Origin: Tenodera sinensis
Lineage: Eukaryota; Arthropoda; Insecta; Mantodea; Mantidae
NCBI GenBank assembly: GCA_030765045.1
Contig: CM060967.1
Coordinates: 122,804,412 to 122,868,411, forward strand
DNA length: 64,000 bases
Reading direction: 5' to 3'
In this document: positions 44,030-55,213 of the stretch, piece by piece
Numbering within the stretch: position 1 is the stretch's first letter
How the letters are laid out: every line of letters starts with the position of its first letter
Made by a program: the position numbers and the translations under genes
Notes under the pieces: generated by a model
Database searches by the model: none
What the model was told of the DNA's origin: nothing
The model's input: the letters and a program-made list of their open reading frames with translations, nothing else

Positions 44030-44940
44030 CAGGAAGGTGCCGAGGATGTATGATTCCGACCAATATATAGAGCTGGTACAAATAGTTGGTAAGACTGGAG
44101 GAATCCTTTCTGCAGCACGAAGACTGTGTCAAAAACGGTTTTTCCAACGTCGTTTCCCTTCTTGCCATATCTTTCGTCGCATTGTTGTGAGACTGCCTGC
44201 TGTGGATAGGCGTCAGGAAGAAGTCATACTTGTATTTCGCGAACACCTGCACATTAGGATCAGAAAACCCGCAGTCTAATTAGAACTCGACAGCGCTTCT
44301 GTTCATCTAATTTTTGAGGATACAGTGGCAGCCATACAAACTGCAGTTGTAAGAAGCGTTAACAGAAGATGATTTTCAAACCAGAACTACTTATTGTTGC
44401 AGTCTCCAGAAACATCCTGACTTCATCAGCAAAGTTCTTTGGTCAGGCGAATTTACCTTCACCAATACTGGCAGTCTAAACCGGCACGTGTTGTACTGGG
44501 CAGATCTCAATTCTCTATGATTCCATGATACCCAGAGGCTTTGGAAGCTGAAAGCGATCTCAAAAGAGAACGTTTTAGGTGTCCCGCTGGCATTGGCAAC
44601 ACGTTTCTGGCTACAATGGCGCACCGGCGCATTATGACCTAACGATGCAGAATTTTGTCCATGTTGCCTATCCACGGAGGTGCATTGGCCGCGGCGGGCC
44701 TATATCCTAACCCCATCGTTCGCCGAACCAAACCTCACACTCGTAGATTTCGTTTTGTGGGACATCTAAAAGCACAGGCCTATCGCAATAAAGCAAGAAA
44801 CGTTGCAGTTCTCCTGAGACGCATACTTGCTGCTTGTCGTACTGTAGCACCAGAGTTGCTTTGGCGGGTGCATCGCGATGCAGAGCGGCGTCTTCGCCAC
44901 TGTATACACTCGGAGGGAATGTCAACCGAAATGGAAGGAT
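44030..44940 (+). pseudogene. IS630/Tc1-type transposase, decayed nearly full-length copy
   Basis: Plus strand, several frames. At 44045-44275 comes an N-terminal HTH-like part (YDSDQYIELVQIVGKTGG, AARRL). At about 44420-44510 HPDFISKVLWSGEFTFTNTG resembles the first catalytic block of this family; the normal W-T/S-DE reads WSGEF, so the Asp is lost. Then come HVLYWADLN and ISKENVLGV. The third block is at 44715-44770 (LTLVDFVLWDI, corresponding to LDFFLWG). The C-terminal part YRNKARNVAVLLRRILAACR followed by HRDAERRLRHCIHSEG closes it at about 44930. At least three frameshifts and several stops. No terminal inverted repeats identified. Confidence 0.8.
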
Positions 44941-45529
44941 AAAAAAGATAGTATGAGTACCTATGTTATACACCGTGTTTAATAACTTGAATTTCGAATG
45001 CAAACAGAGTAAGAGACAGAAGATTTCACGACAAATGCATACTAGGCATTTTTAAATCTAGTAAGGTTTTGTCTATCATGGAAATTAAAAAAAAAAGTAA
45101 AATGTTGCACAGAGTTCAAAGTAAATATGTTCCATTTCAGTATTTAAAATATATTTCACTTAGAATTTGCACAACTTCTTCGAGAAAAGACTTTGCATAC
45201 ATAGCAAGGGAAGAGAAATTTCCTGTGAATCCTTACGCTGCATCATAAAAAAAAAACGCCCGATTTAAGCCAAAGTTTCGATATTTATTTGTTTGTTATA
45301 TCACGAAAGGAATCTTTAAAAAATAGCCTGTCAGTAAGGAACAATTAATATGAAATATACAGAACTTTACTAACTTCTGTAACAAGATTTCATTGGAAAG
45401 ATTATAGTAATCTTTGGTAATAGAAAATAGTTTGTTTAGCGACTATAAACACGTACATATACATAAATGTAAATGACTAAATTATGTATAACTTTGAATA
45501 TGATGTATAGTGTGTACTGCAAAACCCAA
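44941..45529. other. Unannotated interval
   Basis: AT-rich, no feature recognised. Confidence 0.55.
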
Positions 45530-46063
45530 TGTATTGTCGGGCGCAGAGAAGGGTTAAGTGACAGCTCACACAGTGCCTTTGTAAGTGCCATTCGACAGTT
45601 AAACGTAATAATGGGCAGCTCAAAACGAACGCCGTCACAAGCACTTCTAGAAGCTTAGGAGGTGCACGGACTTGTTTACTACAACACAGAAGTTGAAAAA
45701 CTTCTATTCTGAGAAAAGCTGCCGGTGTATTAGCAATCAGTACGGTTCGAAGGGTTTCCTATATCATCAGAGTTGAATTCTGAACAGTGCAGTAAATATG
45801 AGAGTGTCCAGCACAATTACACAGAACATCTGCGAACTGCAAGATCACTAATTCTAAATTGTGTTACGATAAATCAGAAAGTTGTGAACTGTGATCTGTA
45901 ATAGTGTTAGCGTTTTAGAAGAAATGAAGTGATATAAAAAGTAACCGGACTTTTCGTGTGTCACACTAGTGTTAGAAGTGCGACGTGAACGCCACGATAG
46001 AGGAGATTATGAAAGAATACGTTTCATTTATTCCATTCCAAGTTGCATGTTTTTCATTTCGGC

Positions 46064-46433
<370 letters not shown>

Positions 46434-46479
46434 TACGAGGAAGAAATTAAGACAAATAAATTCCTAAGTAGAGAAGATG

Positions 46480-47340
46480 GAAGCCAAGAGTGATTCTGAG
46501 ATGGCGAAGATGTGACTAAAATCGACTAGCAAATCGCTGGCGTAAGAATAGACATGGAAGAGTTCGGCGGAAGGATGAAAGACCTTGACTATGCGTTAAC
46601 GCCTTGGAGGACATTGGGGAACTGCTTAACGTCATCAAAGGAAGGGTCGACGGCCACACTAAAAAATGAATGCCAGGGTGGAACGAAAGCTTGGCGAAAA
46701 ACTTAAGAACTTGAAGACCGAGATGCCAGGAGGAACACAACATCCACGTGCGTCAAGCGACCCAAGTTCGCAGGCACGCCTTCCGCTGACAATTCGCGCC
46801 GTCGTCACTCACAACCTTGGTAAGCAAAGAGAACGCCGCACAGCTGAGGGACGGGCGGCAGAAGTGCTGAACGCAATTCCGACGTCGGCGGTGCCCCTAG
46901 ACATCTTGAAAGCTCTCGAAACCCAGTCCGGAAACCACGATATGATTGCAGAATATCGCAGCCAGCTCAGGTCAAGGCTGCAACAATCAAAGGAGACACT
47001 GCAGATGTTCACTCTGACCATTGAATAAGTCTCTTGTGAACCTCACGACCGGATACGTATCGCAGGAAGCTACTTACTCCTTTGAGCACGAGGTACGTGG
47101 CGCCGAGATACGTCAGCGTCTAATGCTAGGCGACTACAAGACCAGACCATCCTCGAGGCAGTGACGGCAGGCTGAGGGTCGAGCCGGCAAGATTACGACT
47201 GCCTTCCTTTGGAAGATCGGGAGTTTTCAGTGCGTCGGGGATGGAGGATGATCCCACGGATGTCGACGATATCCCAGAGGCGCGTTGGAAGTGTGCCCTA
47301 CCAGGGCATTTAGTGAAAGGTTACCCATGCCAAATTTAGG
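46480..47340 (+). pseudogene. Ty3/gypsy gag relic
   Basis: Begins at an ATG reading MEAKSDSEMAKM and stops soon after. From about 46830 to 47028 an open stretch reads RAAEVLNAIPTSAVPLDILK, ALETQSGNHDMIAEYRSQLR and SKETLQMFTLTIE, the retrotransposon gag core (leader-capsid helices with the ALE.RYGDH and YRSQL.. pattern). At about 47286-47340 WKCALPGHLVKGYPCQ is a worn CCHC zinc knuckle. Nucleic-acid-binding capsid protein in its live relatives; here broken by stops and frameshifts. Confidence 0.75.
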
Positions 47341-47819
47341 AGCAGGCACTGTCAGCGTGTGGACGGGTTAGCGTAGGCCTGGGGAGGTAAGAACTAGTGT
47401 ACAAGGTAACTGTTGTCCCCTTCTCGAGAAGAAAGAGGTGTGCGAGACAAAGAACCAGCTGAGGGATGTCTGAAGATCAAGTGGAGTGTGTTGTGAATAC
47501 AATCAGAGGGACATCTGGTGAGAGACTGTCCACGACTAAACCGACTGGCGTCAAGCGCTGTGTGCTGGGGATATGCCCTGACAGTACACGTCAGGAAGGA
47601 CTGTTGGCAGGAAAGCGCATTCATGCAAGTGAGAGACGAGTAAGGATCGGCTTGGCATGGAGCATGGTGAAGCCATCGGAGCCGTCTCATGAGGGTGACC
47701 GGACTAAGACCCATCACGATGAGGAACCTGCAGCAGGAGTTTCAAGCAGGAAGATATACATCTCCCTAACATAACGAGGATTACCGTTCAACAATCAGAA
47801 CAAGGACCACACACATGGA

Positions 47820-47940
47820 GAAGAAGATAGGCGATGCAGTCTACCGCATCCAGAGGCTGCCCCTAGGGAAGATGCTGGTGGTACGATCGGATCATCTGAT
47901 CCATTACAGCGGTGCTATTCGGGACGACCAGCCCTGAGAA
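47820..47940 (+). pseudogene. Ty3/gypsy integrase C-terminus remnant
   Basis: The plus strand reads DAVYRIQRLPLGKMLVVRSD followed by HLIHYSGAIRDDQP and a stop, just before the 3' LTR. It matches the usual end of pol in this type of element (YRIQ…KM.VVH.DRLAPY.G..RDE.P). Only about 40 residues remain, showing that most of pol was deleted. Confidence 0.72.
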
Positions 47941-48225
47941 GGAGCAGTGTTGTGACGGCGGCGCGTAAATAAGGATTGACAGCTGCCTCACACATCGCCT
48001 TTGTAAGTACCGACCGAGAAACATGTCAGCTGAAAACAAACACCATTGTACGCCTTTTCTAGTAGCTTTTAACGTTCATGGACCTGTTTATATAGAAGCC
48101 GAAATAGTTTGATCTCCAGAAAAGTCGCCGGTAACTGAGGGACTACATAAGCAACCGCCACGTAGCAGTACACAGCTGGGAAAATGACCGACATGAGCTC
48201 CAGCATACTTTGATGCAAACAATGT

Positions 48226-48496
48226 CACATATCCAAATCAATCGATTAGTACAGATGGAGCAGTTCTATGGCCAACACGGTCACCAGATCTGACACTTCT
48301 TGACTATTTTCTGTGGAGTTGTATGAAGAGTATGGTCTATGGTACTCCTGTAACGTCAGCGGAGAACCTTATGGCTCGAGCGTTTGAAATTCTTCAAAGA
48401 CAACCGCATGTGTTGCGTCATGTGTATAAGGCTCACCACCGTGGATGTGGGCTCTGCAATGATGTAGGAAGTACATTGTTCGGAGCCCGTTTGTAA
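48226..48496 (+). pseudogene. IS630/Tc1-type transposase C-terminal fragment
   Basis: From 48269 a 75-codon frame is open up to TAA (48494-48496): WPTRSPDLTLLDYFLWSCMK, VYGTPVTSAENLMARA and a Cys-rich end. The block W-P-x-RSPDLTPLDFFLWG is diagnostic for the third catalytic Asp and the following helix of insect IS630-type transposases. The fragment starts abruptly after the gypsy 3' LTR remnant. N-terminal and first catalytic parts are absent. Confidence 0.82.
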
Positions 48497-48802
48497 TTTA
48501 GACAGCTCGATGTTGGGTTTATTGACGAAATGTGAACATACACCCATCTTTCTCACTTCGATGCGCTGCAGTGTCCAAACCGTGCATTTCCGGACAGGGG
48601 TTCTTATTTGAAAACCGATCAGTTTGCTATTCCGTACAACACACTAAGCGTTGTCGGTGTTTTTCTGGGACATCGTGTATATTAAGGCACCAGTTGTAAA
48701 AATATCAGTATCTTTAACACTAACATCCTTTATAGTCAGCCACACTAGAGAAAGTATGCTAAAACTTCGTCCAGAATCCACGAAAGATGTATTATATAGA
48801 TG

Positions 48803-48803
<1 letters not shown>

Positions 48804-48862
<59 letters not shown>
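48804..48862. repeat. (GA)n microsatellite
   Basis: About 29 GA units, nearly pure. Confidence 0.97.
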
Positions 48863-48866
<4 letters not shown>

Positions 48867-49515
48867 GTACTTTTCCTGAAGGGCTATTTTATAATAGGGT
48901 AAGCTGAGCTGGTGATACTGAGTTTCTTCCTATACCTTATAGGAGCAATCTTTGGAAATTAAATGTTAACTCTCGTTTGCATCTTTTTATGTTCCAAGAC
49001 CTGGATAATAGTCAATGTTTTTGCAAAGGGTTCAGGTATTTTTATTATGAATCTATAAGAACTAGCTTTCTTGTTGTATGGGTGGCTTTTTAAGCCTCGA
49101 ATGGCAATTCAATTAAACTTATTTATCTCCCCATTTTCTTTATGAAGTAGTGCAATGAACTAGACAATTTTTATGATGAATTCACCCCGTTGCTACTTAG
49201 ATATGGTAAACATCCCTCATGTTCCAAATAATGTTCCCTGATATTCAGGAAATAACGTCTCCAAGAACTTCTCGGCATGAGTACCGCTAATCAGAGTCAC
49301 AGTGAATGAAATATTAAAACTTTGTGCCCTCTTTCTTCTTACAGTTATTTAATACTATAAGGGCTTCTAAGTTTTCCCATAGTACAGCAATCTCTAATAT
49401 GAACATTCAACATAACAGGGGCCAAAATGCTAAATATAAAGATTTCGTACACCCAGAACCAGCAGTATGAATCTTTTTGGAACTTGCTATGCCACATATA
49501 AAACCAGAAAGTGCA

Positions 49516-49549
<34 letters not shown>

Positions 49550-50559
49550 GATCTCCAATTCACAAAATCACATATCCATACTTATGTTAAATATAATAAT
49601 CCAAAACTATGTTTGGCATTTTATTTCTGAATACAAATTATACTGCCAGAAACAAAACAAACCCCTCATGTAAACCTAATATAAAATTAGTTACATTAAT
49701 AGAGTGTACGCTGCTAATCTAGATCTCTGATTAACGTGTGTCCCGAGAAAACAAACAAGTGATTTTTGGGACGGTCGTAAGTTTTCATAAAATTACCATC
49801 CATCATGACATATGTAACTGGGAAATCGGGTTTTCCGAATTTTTTCTACCTCTCATATCACAGCTACAACCTTTTAATGTTTTTATTATAATTGGCATGA
49901 AATATAGTGATGCTTTAACGAAGTATTTACAAATGAAGTCATTCCTCTGTCTTTGCTTAATGTGAGCTTAAACCAGTTGAATGATCATCTATAATCTAAA
50001 ACATATTTTGAGTGCATTATCTATTCTATTGTTACCTGATTTAGAGTTACTTGAAAACAAAGTAGTATACCATACTTGCCATACCGCTTCAATTTCTTAA
50101 TACATTTTTCCCTTGAAGTAACTACTTCATACTGTTTTTTTCCGACACCAGACAAAGTAATCGAAGGCAATGAAGTTTTGTTACTGACTTATGAAATGGA
50201 AACTTAGATGCAGCTTTTCAGGTTGGTACTAGCCAGCCATTTTGATGCTTCAACTTGGCATTAATGAACAGTTGGGAAGATAACATTACAATTAACCTAA
50301 TTACAACCGATCGTCCAAGAACATTGTGGCACATACATGTGCCACTTTAGGGAATTCTCCGGTGACGCTTGAGGCACCTCTCTCAGTGAATGATGAACCT
50401 GAAATTCGGGTTCTCGCCAAATGTGGTGTCGAAACTGACGAGTTTTCCTTGATATATCTTGATGAATATCTTCTCCCACAAGGTTAATGGTGGTGGACTC
50501 CTGAAGCTGAAATTAGAATTTCAAAAAGTAAATAATCGATTTAAAGGGATGTAATCAAA
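48863..50559. other. Unannotated AT-rich interval
   Basis: Contains an A31 run at 49517-49547 without recognisable LINE or SINE upstream. At 50304-50485 the plus strand is open for about 60 codons (…TLEAPLSVNDEPEIRVLAKC…) and ends near a donor-like CAAGGTTAA, too short to call an exon. Confidence 0.5.
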
Positions 50560-51365
50560 GACGTAGTGATAATTGAGTTATAGAGAAGATGGCGCAGTAG
50601 AGAGAAGGTATAAAAGCAGAGGAATATATTGCATAAAGTTTACGTGTATAAAATTATCTTGTATAGAAAATTGGTTTCCTGTTGAAACTGGAAAAAGGTC
50701 GTTAGGTAATTGGTTAGCACAGCATGGCCGACTAGGTCATTAGAAGCCAGGACAAATTCGCGAAACTGGAGAGGCTGGGAGCTTCCAGGTAGCGAGCTGG
50801 TGAAGGGAAAGAGAGACGATACAACTTCTAGCCTATGGATTTCTAGGAAAGGTAAGAAGGGCTCACTAACTAGCCGTTAGGAAAAGTGATGGGTCGCGTC
50901 TATGATTAGCGTTCTTAGCCAGACACTCTCTCGGCTACAGGCCTAGTGGCCAGACTTAGTTGCGGCGTCTCTTGCTGCATTTTGTGTGCTTCTACAAAGG
51001 TTGCGAGGTAACACAGTTGTCTGCCTGCCATGTATAGAATTGTAAGCGTGCATGCGCGACCAGTCTATGAGTTAAATTCAGTTCTTATTAGACTACATCG
51101 GTCGGCAATTTATCAGGAATTTAAGGATTCATTGAACCATATGTATACTAGGTGCTTGTGTTGACCTTAATCCTGAAACACTCAGCATACCCTGAGTAAA
51201 GATTCAGTGTTCAAGCTAGGCCAGACACAAACATGAGCTGAGATATTGTGGGTTTAATATCCACTGCCACCCAGAATACTACATCGTCGGAAAGCAGAGA
51301 ATTGCTTCTAAAGTACGCATCGTCGGCGGAGAGGTAGGTTGCTCCAAACTGACCGCGACGCGGGG
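50560..51365 (+). other. GC-richer block with a TATA box, LTR-like but unassigned
   Basis: A clear TATAAAAG (50609-50616) in GGTATAAAAGCAGAGG is followed by about 700 bp more GC-rich than either flank, with CpG-rich parts at 50900-51060 and 51290-51360. This could be a worn LTR (promoter plus leader) or a host promoter. No ORF and no paired copy in the window. Confidence 0.35.
50609..50616 (+). promoter_or_regulatory. TATA box TATAAAAG
   Basis: Perfect eukaryotic TATA box with a GC-flanked context; no downstream gene recognised. Confidence 0.45.
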
Positions 51366-52189
51366 AGTTTGCATCACTGAACACTTTTTAGTACACGAAT
51401 TTCCTGAATTTCGTGGTTCTCCTTCCAAAAATGGTGCACCACTGCAGATTTGTCTGTATCTTTGTTTCTGATCTTCCTAAACTGTAGTTTAAGCTTAATA
51501 TTCATACAATCCGATGGATACAATGCAAGACAGTCGGTAGCATAACTCAAGGGTAGGCAATGATAATTAAACAAAGCGGAATATACCAAAGAATACAAAC
51601 ATATAATTCACATTACAAAATATAATAGTTTCAGTGCAGAATTAGCTAAAAAGAAAATTGATAAATTCAAAAGACAACAGAGATGTAGACAGATAACTAT
51701 ACTTTCCCCAATCAGCAAGAAAACCTCGTACAAGAACTTTACATACTACCCCAGAGCAACATAACTATTCGCAGAACGTATTCAAAGAACACAGTATTAC
51801 TTTGGCACCGCAGAAAAAATTCAAAATGTTGTGAAATCACATAAAATGACAAAACACTAACTGACAAAAGTTCAGATATTTATCACATAAATTTCAAAGA
51901 CTAACAAGTTCTATGTTGGGAAAATTAAAAGGAGTATTGAAAATATGAGCTAGCATGGAGTACTAGTTCGACTTATATTAATTTTGTGCTTCACTGTATC
52001 TCCTTGCTCCGTTTATAGCTAGTACAAGTCGTTCCATTTATACGTACAACAGATGAAACAGCTATAACGTCTGAACTAATACGAATCTGGAGATGAAACC
52101 ACTTGCTACAAATGGTGAAAACAGGCAATTTTTTGCCTTTTGGTTCATAAACCTCAACATGGCTGTCATTAGTGGCACATTAAATGTCC
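51366..52189. other. Unannotated interval
   Basis: AT-rich, no gene recognised. Confidence 0.55.
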
Positions 52190-52480
52190 AATCGGTATTC
52201 ATCCTCAACCCATGAGTTATGAGCATCTGTGATGTTACATTATTGGCAACAGCATAAATTGTCGTAAGTCAGCCAAATCAGTACTGGTGTCCTGTAGACC
52301 TGATTATTAAGAGATCTCCGCAGAAAAAAATCAGGCGGCGTCAGGTCTGAGAGGCCTTATGATCTACGGTATACTCTTCGTTTTCACTTTTCAGGTAAGT
52401 GTCCAAGAATATCCGCACTACATTGGCAAAGTGTGCTGGTGCACCATCTTGCTGGAAAATTGTCCACATGCTGACTAATA
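52190..52480 (-). pseudogene. IS630/Tc1-type transposase fragment
   Basis: The minus strand reads WTIFQQDGAPAHFANVVRIF followed by LDTYLKSENEEYTV, then, after a stop and frame change, TPPDFFLRRSLNNQVYRTP. FQQDGAPAH carries the second catalytic Asp, and LTPPDFFLWG..KNQVYRTPV is the usual third block; here the WG is replaced. Worn copy without N-terminus. Confidence 0.8.
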
Positions 52481-52871
52481 AATGATATGTTATGCACTCC
52501 CCTATGTAATTATCCGCGAATGCACGACTGTTCTAAACTTAACACCAATGGACTGAACGTCTCAACCTCCTGTTTCAAATGGTACCAACCATAACCCATT
52601 TGTACGTATATTTTTCAAATTATAAACATTTCTTGTATTATACTTATAAGCGAAACACAGTATATTTACGTAGAACACGTTTCATTAGGTCCTTTCTAAC
52701 ATCAACTGCTAATGTCGACTGTTGGATTTTGATTTGGGGAACTCAACCACTACTGCATTACAGGACTGAGAGCCCATTTTGATATGGCTACGAGGGGGAC
52801 GACGACGACGATGACTTAAAACTAACCGCAACCGAACTGTTGTGCGCGCATACTTTGTGGTTACGAGTTCT

Positions 52872-53030
52872 ACTCCTAGGTGGGGTTAGCTTGGGATCTT
52901 CCGCACCCATTAGTAAGCTGGTATCAGTCTGGGTTAAGTGGTTTGTTTGTGCTGCTTTGTTGTTTGCGTTCCTGTCTAAACCCTTGGCGAGTAATGAGAA
53001 GGCCGACTACAAGGAACGAAGAGTCTGGAA
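52872..53030 (+). pseudogene. Inverted copy of a mariner 5' end
   Basis: The plus strand matches, block by block, the minus-strand mariner 5' end at 53490-53640 (CATTAGTAAGCTGG, TTAAGTGGTTTGTTTGTG, GCCGACTACAAGGAACGAAG). It carries the first residues of the transposase (ADYKERR) and then breaks off at the junction with the other copy. Confidence 0.82.
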
Positions 53031-53034
53031 AAAC

Positions 53035-53640
53035 TACACCAAAACTCATTCCTAGTCACAATTCTTGTAAGAAAATTTGGATCCTTCTGCACTTCGCTCT
53101 TCATGTTGCACAAACGTTCCCGCGGTTTTCTGTTTGGTATCTGTGAGCAAGCGAGGAGCAAATTTTGCAGAAACCCGTCTCATGTGCAAATCTTCCGTTA
53201 AAATTCGCTGGAGTGTGCTATATAACACGTTCGTTTCTTCCGAAACTTTGCCAGTGGTTTTTCGACGACCTTCATCAATAGAATGTTTGATTTTCACCAT
53301 ATTTCCGTCATTTCTTCCTGTCAAAGGACGCCCGGGGTGTGGCATGTCTTCAGTTAATATGTCACCAAATTTCGAATGGGCAAACCACTCATAGACCTCT
53401 TTTTTCCCAAAAACTTCATTATTAGAGGCTTGCCGAAGCATCCCAAAAGTCTTGACTGCAGTTTTTCCTAACAGAAAACAAAATTTCACACAGATTCTTC
53501 GTTCCTTGTAGTCGGCCATTTCATTAATCGCCAAACGGTTCAAACAGGAACGGAAGCAACAAATCATCACAAACAAACCACTTAACTCAGACTGATGCCA
53601 GCTTACTAACGGATGGGGGAGACCCTGAACTAATGTCACC
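53035..53640 (-). pseudogene. Mariner-family transposase, N-terminal half
   Basis: The minus strand encodes a mariner transposase start: MADYKERRICVKFCFLLGKT, then the HTH domain with VYEWFAHSKFGD, PHPGRPLTGRNDGN, a second HTH part and LQRILTEDLHMRRVSAKFAP. After frame damage, NFLTRIVTRNEFW follows at about 53045-53090. The last motif normally reads VTGDESW, so the first catalytic Asp is lost. The sequence then runs straight into the inverted 5'-end copy, so the catalytic half is absent. This mariner is of a different subfamily from the one at 2971-8385. Confidence 0.85.
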
Positions 53641-54431
53641 TAGCAGCACAACTACCGGAGGACTCCGACTGCGCGCAAGGCAAATTTCTCTCTGTTTTAA
53701 AGTGCCTGACTGCACATGGCTGTCATTTTTGGGATTGGTCAACTGCGTGCGGTGGTGATTCCTGCATTTTCCTTCACAATGTTTTAGAGACTTGGGACTC
53801 TATGAACGCTGGCCTATTTGCCACTCACGTCAACTCTTTCACTGGCAACTTCTCTGCAAATCAACTTTAAGGGTCTTTTAGACAATTCAGTAACAGCTTT
53901 GTGCACTTTACGCTATTGGAGATTACTTGCTTATTCAAACTGTGAACGGTTACTTTATTACTGAATAAAATGTGAGTAGCAATGTCATTTAAATAAATAC
54001 GACACTTACATGCTTTAACAGTGCACCTCCACGATACTCTTCGGTGTGTTTCTCTTTATTTGCGAAATTTATATCCATCTATAACACTCGGAACATTCGA
54101 CAGTCGTTAATAGTGTTACTACCCCTATAACCTATAGCCATAACTATTCTCGAAACAAATGACTAACGTTATTTATTAGTGGCGCCACACTTCTGTTACA
54201 CGAGAAAGACTCGCAAGCATTTGACGTATTTGTGATATACCCGCTCGCGCGCTGTTGGCCTGTTTACAATTCAGTATCCCGCACACAGCTAAGAAAAATT
54301 TGACCCTTTCTCGCGCAGTCCGTTCCACCCGTAACTACAAAGTATGTGCGTGCAACAGTTCGGTTCCGGTTATTTGTATATGTTACCAAATTAATGCATT
54401 AGGGGACTGAGAGTCCATTCCAATGCGGCTG

Positions 54432-54719
54432 ACTATTTTACCAAACTAGTTGTGTATTAAGATAATTATGAAAACTCATCTTTGATACGGCCAGCTAACT
54501 TAAACTAACATATACATTAAACAAAGCAATGGTTCGAAAGATTATTTAAATCAAATTTATGTTAGATTTGATTTCTTTGCTAGAGAGAGATATAGAAAAT
54601 CCTTATTAATTTAATGCATTTATGTTTTTGGTTTTGATGTATGTATTATAAACAATTGCACATGCCACTTCTATCCACATCTACATACATACCTATATGT
54701 ATTTCTATTTCTATATTTC
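54432..54719. other. Short AT-rich interval
   Basis: No feature recognised. Confidence 0.6.
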
Positions 54720-54721
54720 TA

Positions 54722-54772
54722 TTTTTCGCACATGTTTGAAGATCAAAAGCATATTAACTTCTGTTTAGATAC

Positions 54773-54809
<37 letters not shown>

Positions 54810-54949
54810 ATAAAAAACAGACTTTGAATAAACTTCTAAATCCACAGCATAGATGGTTGCTGAATGCTTTTCGAGTGCACGTTTTACTTGTTATTATACC
54901 ACCTACATCGAAGTTCATATACTTTTGATCTTCAAACATGTGCGAAAAA
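54722..54949. mobile_element. TA-flanked MITE with long terminal inverted repeats
   Basis: Terminal inverted repeats of about 40 bp, perfect over the first 28 (TTTTTCGCACATGTTTGAAG continuing to ATCAAAAG), then two mismatches up to AACTTC. TA dinucleotides at both borders (54720-54721 and 54950-54951) fit a Tc1/mariner-type transposition. The 228-bp element has an A31 run (54777-54807) in its middle. Confidence 0.82.
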
Positions 54950-54970
54950 TAAAATTTTTAGTATGGTAGT

Positions 54971-55203
54971 TTTTTGGTAGTTTTTAACACCCACTTTTAC
55001 TAAATACGGCACTGCAGGCGGTGACACTTATGAGACATGAAATGAAGATGGAGCAGTGGTGGAATAAGATGCCGGAGGAAACGGGAGAACCCAGAGTTCT
55101 CCGCTCCTGCGCCACCTTGTCCACTACAACCCCCACATGCGGTTACCTGGGATCGAACCTGGGCTTCTTTGGTGAGAGGCTAGACTCGGCCACGGCGCGA
55201 CGG
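54971..55203 (-). mobile_element. Single-head tRNA-derived SINE
   Basis: On the minus strand: GCGCCGTGGCCGAGTCTAGC (A box), CCAGGTTCGATCCCAGG (B box), then CGCATGTGGGGGTTGTAGTG, CTGGGTTCTCCCGTTTCCTC, ATTCCACCACTGCTCC and the end CACCGCCTGCAGTGCCGTAT…GTGTTAAA, closing with an A-rich tail. Flanked by the exact 10-bp duplication GTATGGTAGT (54961-54970 and 55204-55213). It starts only 9 bp beyond the MITE border. Its body is shared with the composite SINEs. Confidence 0.92.
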
Positions 55204-55213
55204 GTATGGTAGT

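Larger units (their letters stand above)
52753..54431. mobile_element. Composite element with nested inverted repeats around a mariner relic
   Basis: Three layers. (1) Outer direct repeats: GGACTGAGAGCCCATTTTGA at about 52762-52781 and GGACTGAGAGTCCATTCCAA at about 54404-54423. (2) An inverted pair of about 46 bp, ACCGAACTGTTG…CATACTTTGT, at 52824-52869 and 54325-54370. (3) An inner inverted pair of about 155 bp made of mariner 5' ends (52872-53030 and 53490-53640). The exact borders are uncertain and the outer repeats may be target sequence or part of an older element. Confidence 0.6.

Noticed and set aside
50304..50485. Possible exon ending at CAAGGTTAA
   Set aside because: About 60 open codons are not more than expected by chance and no homology is recognised.
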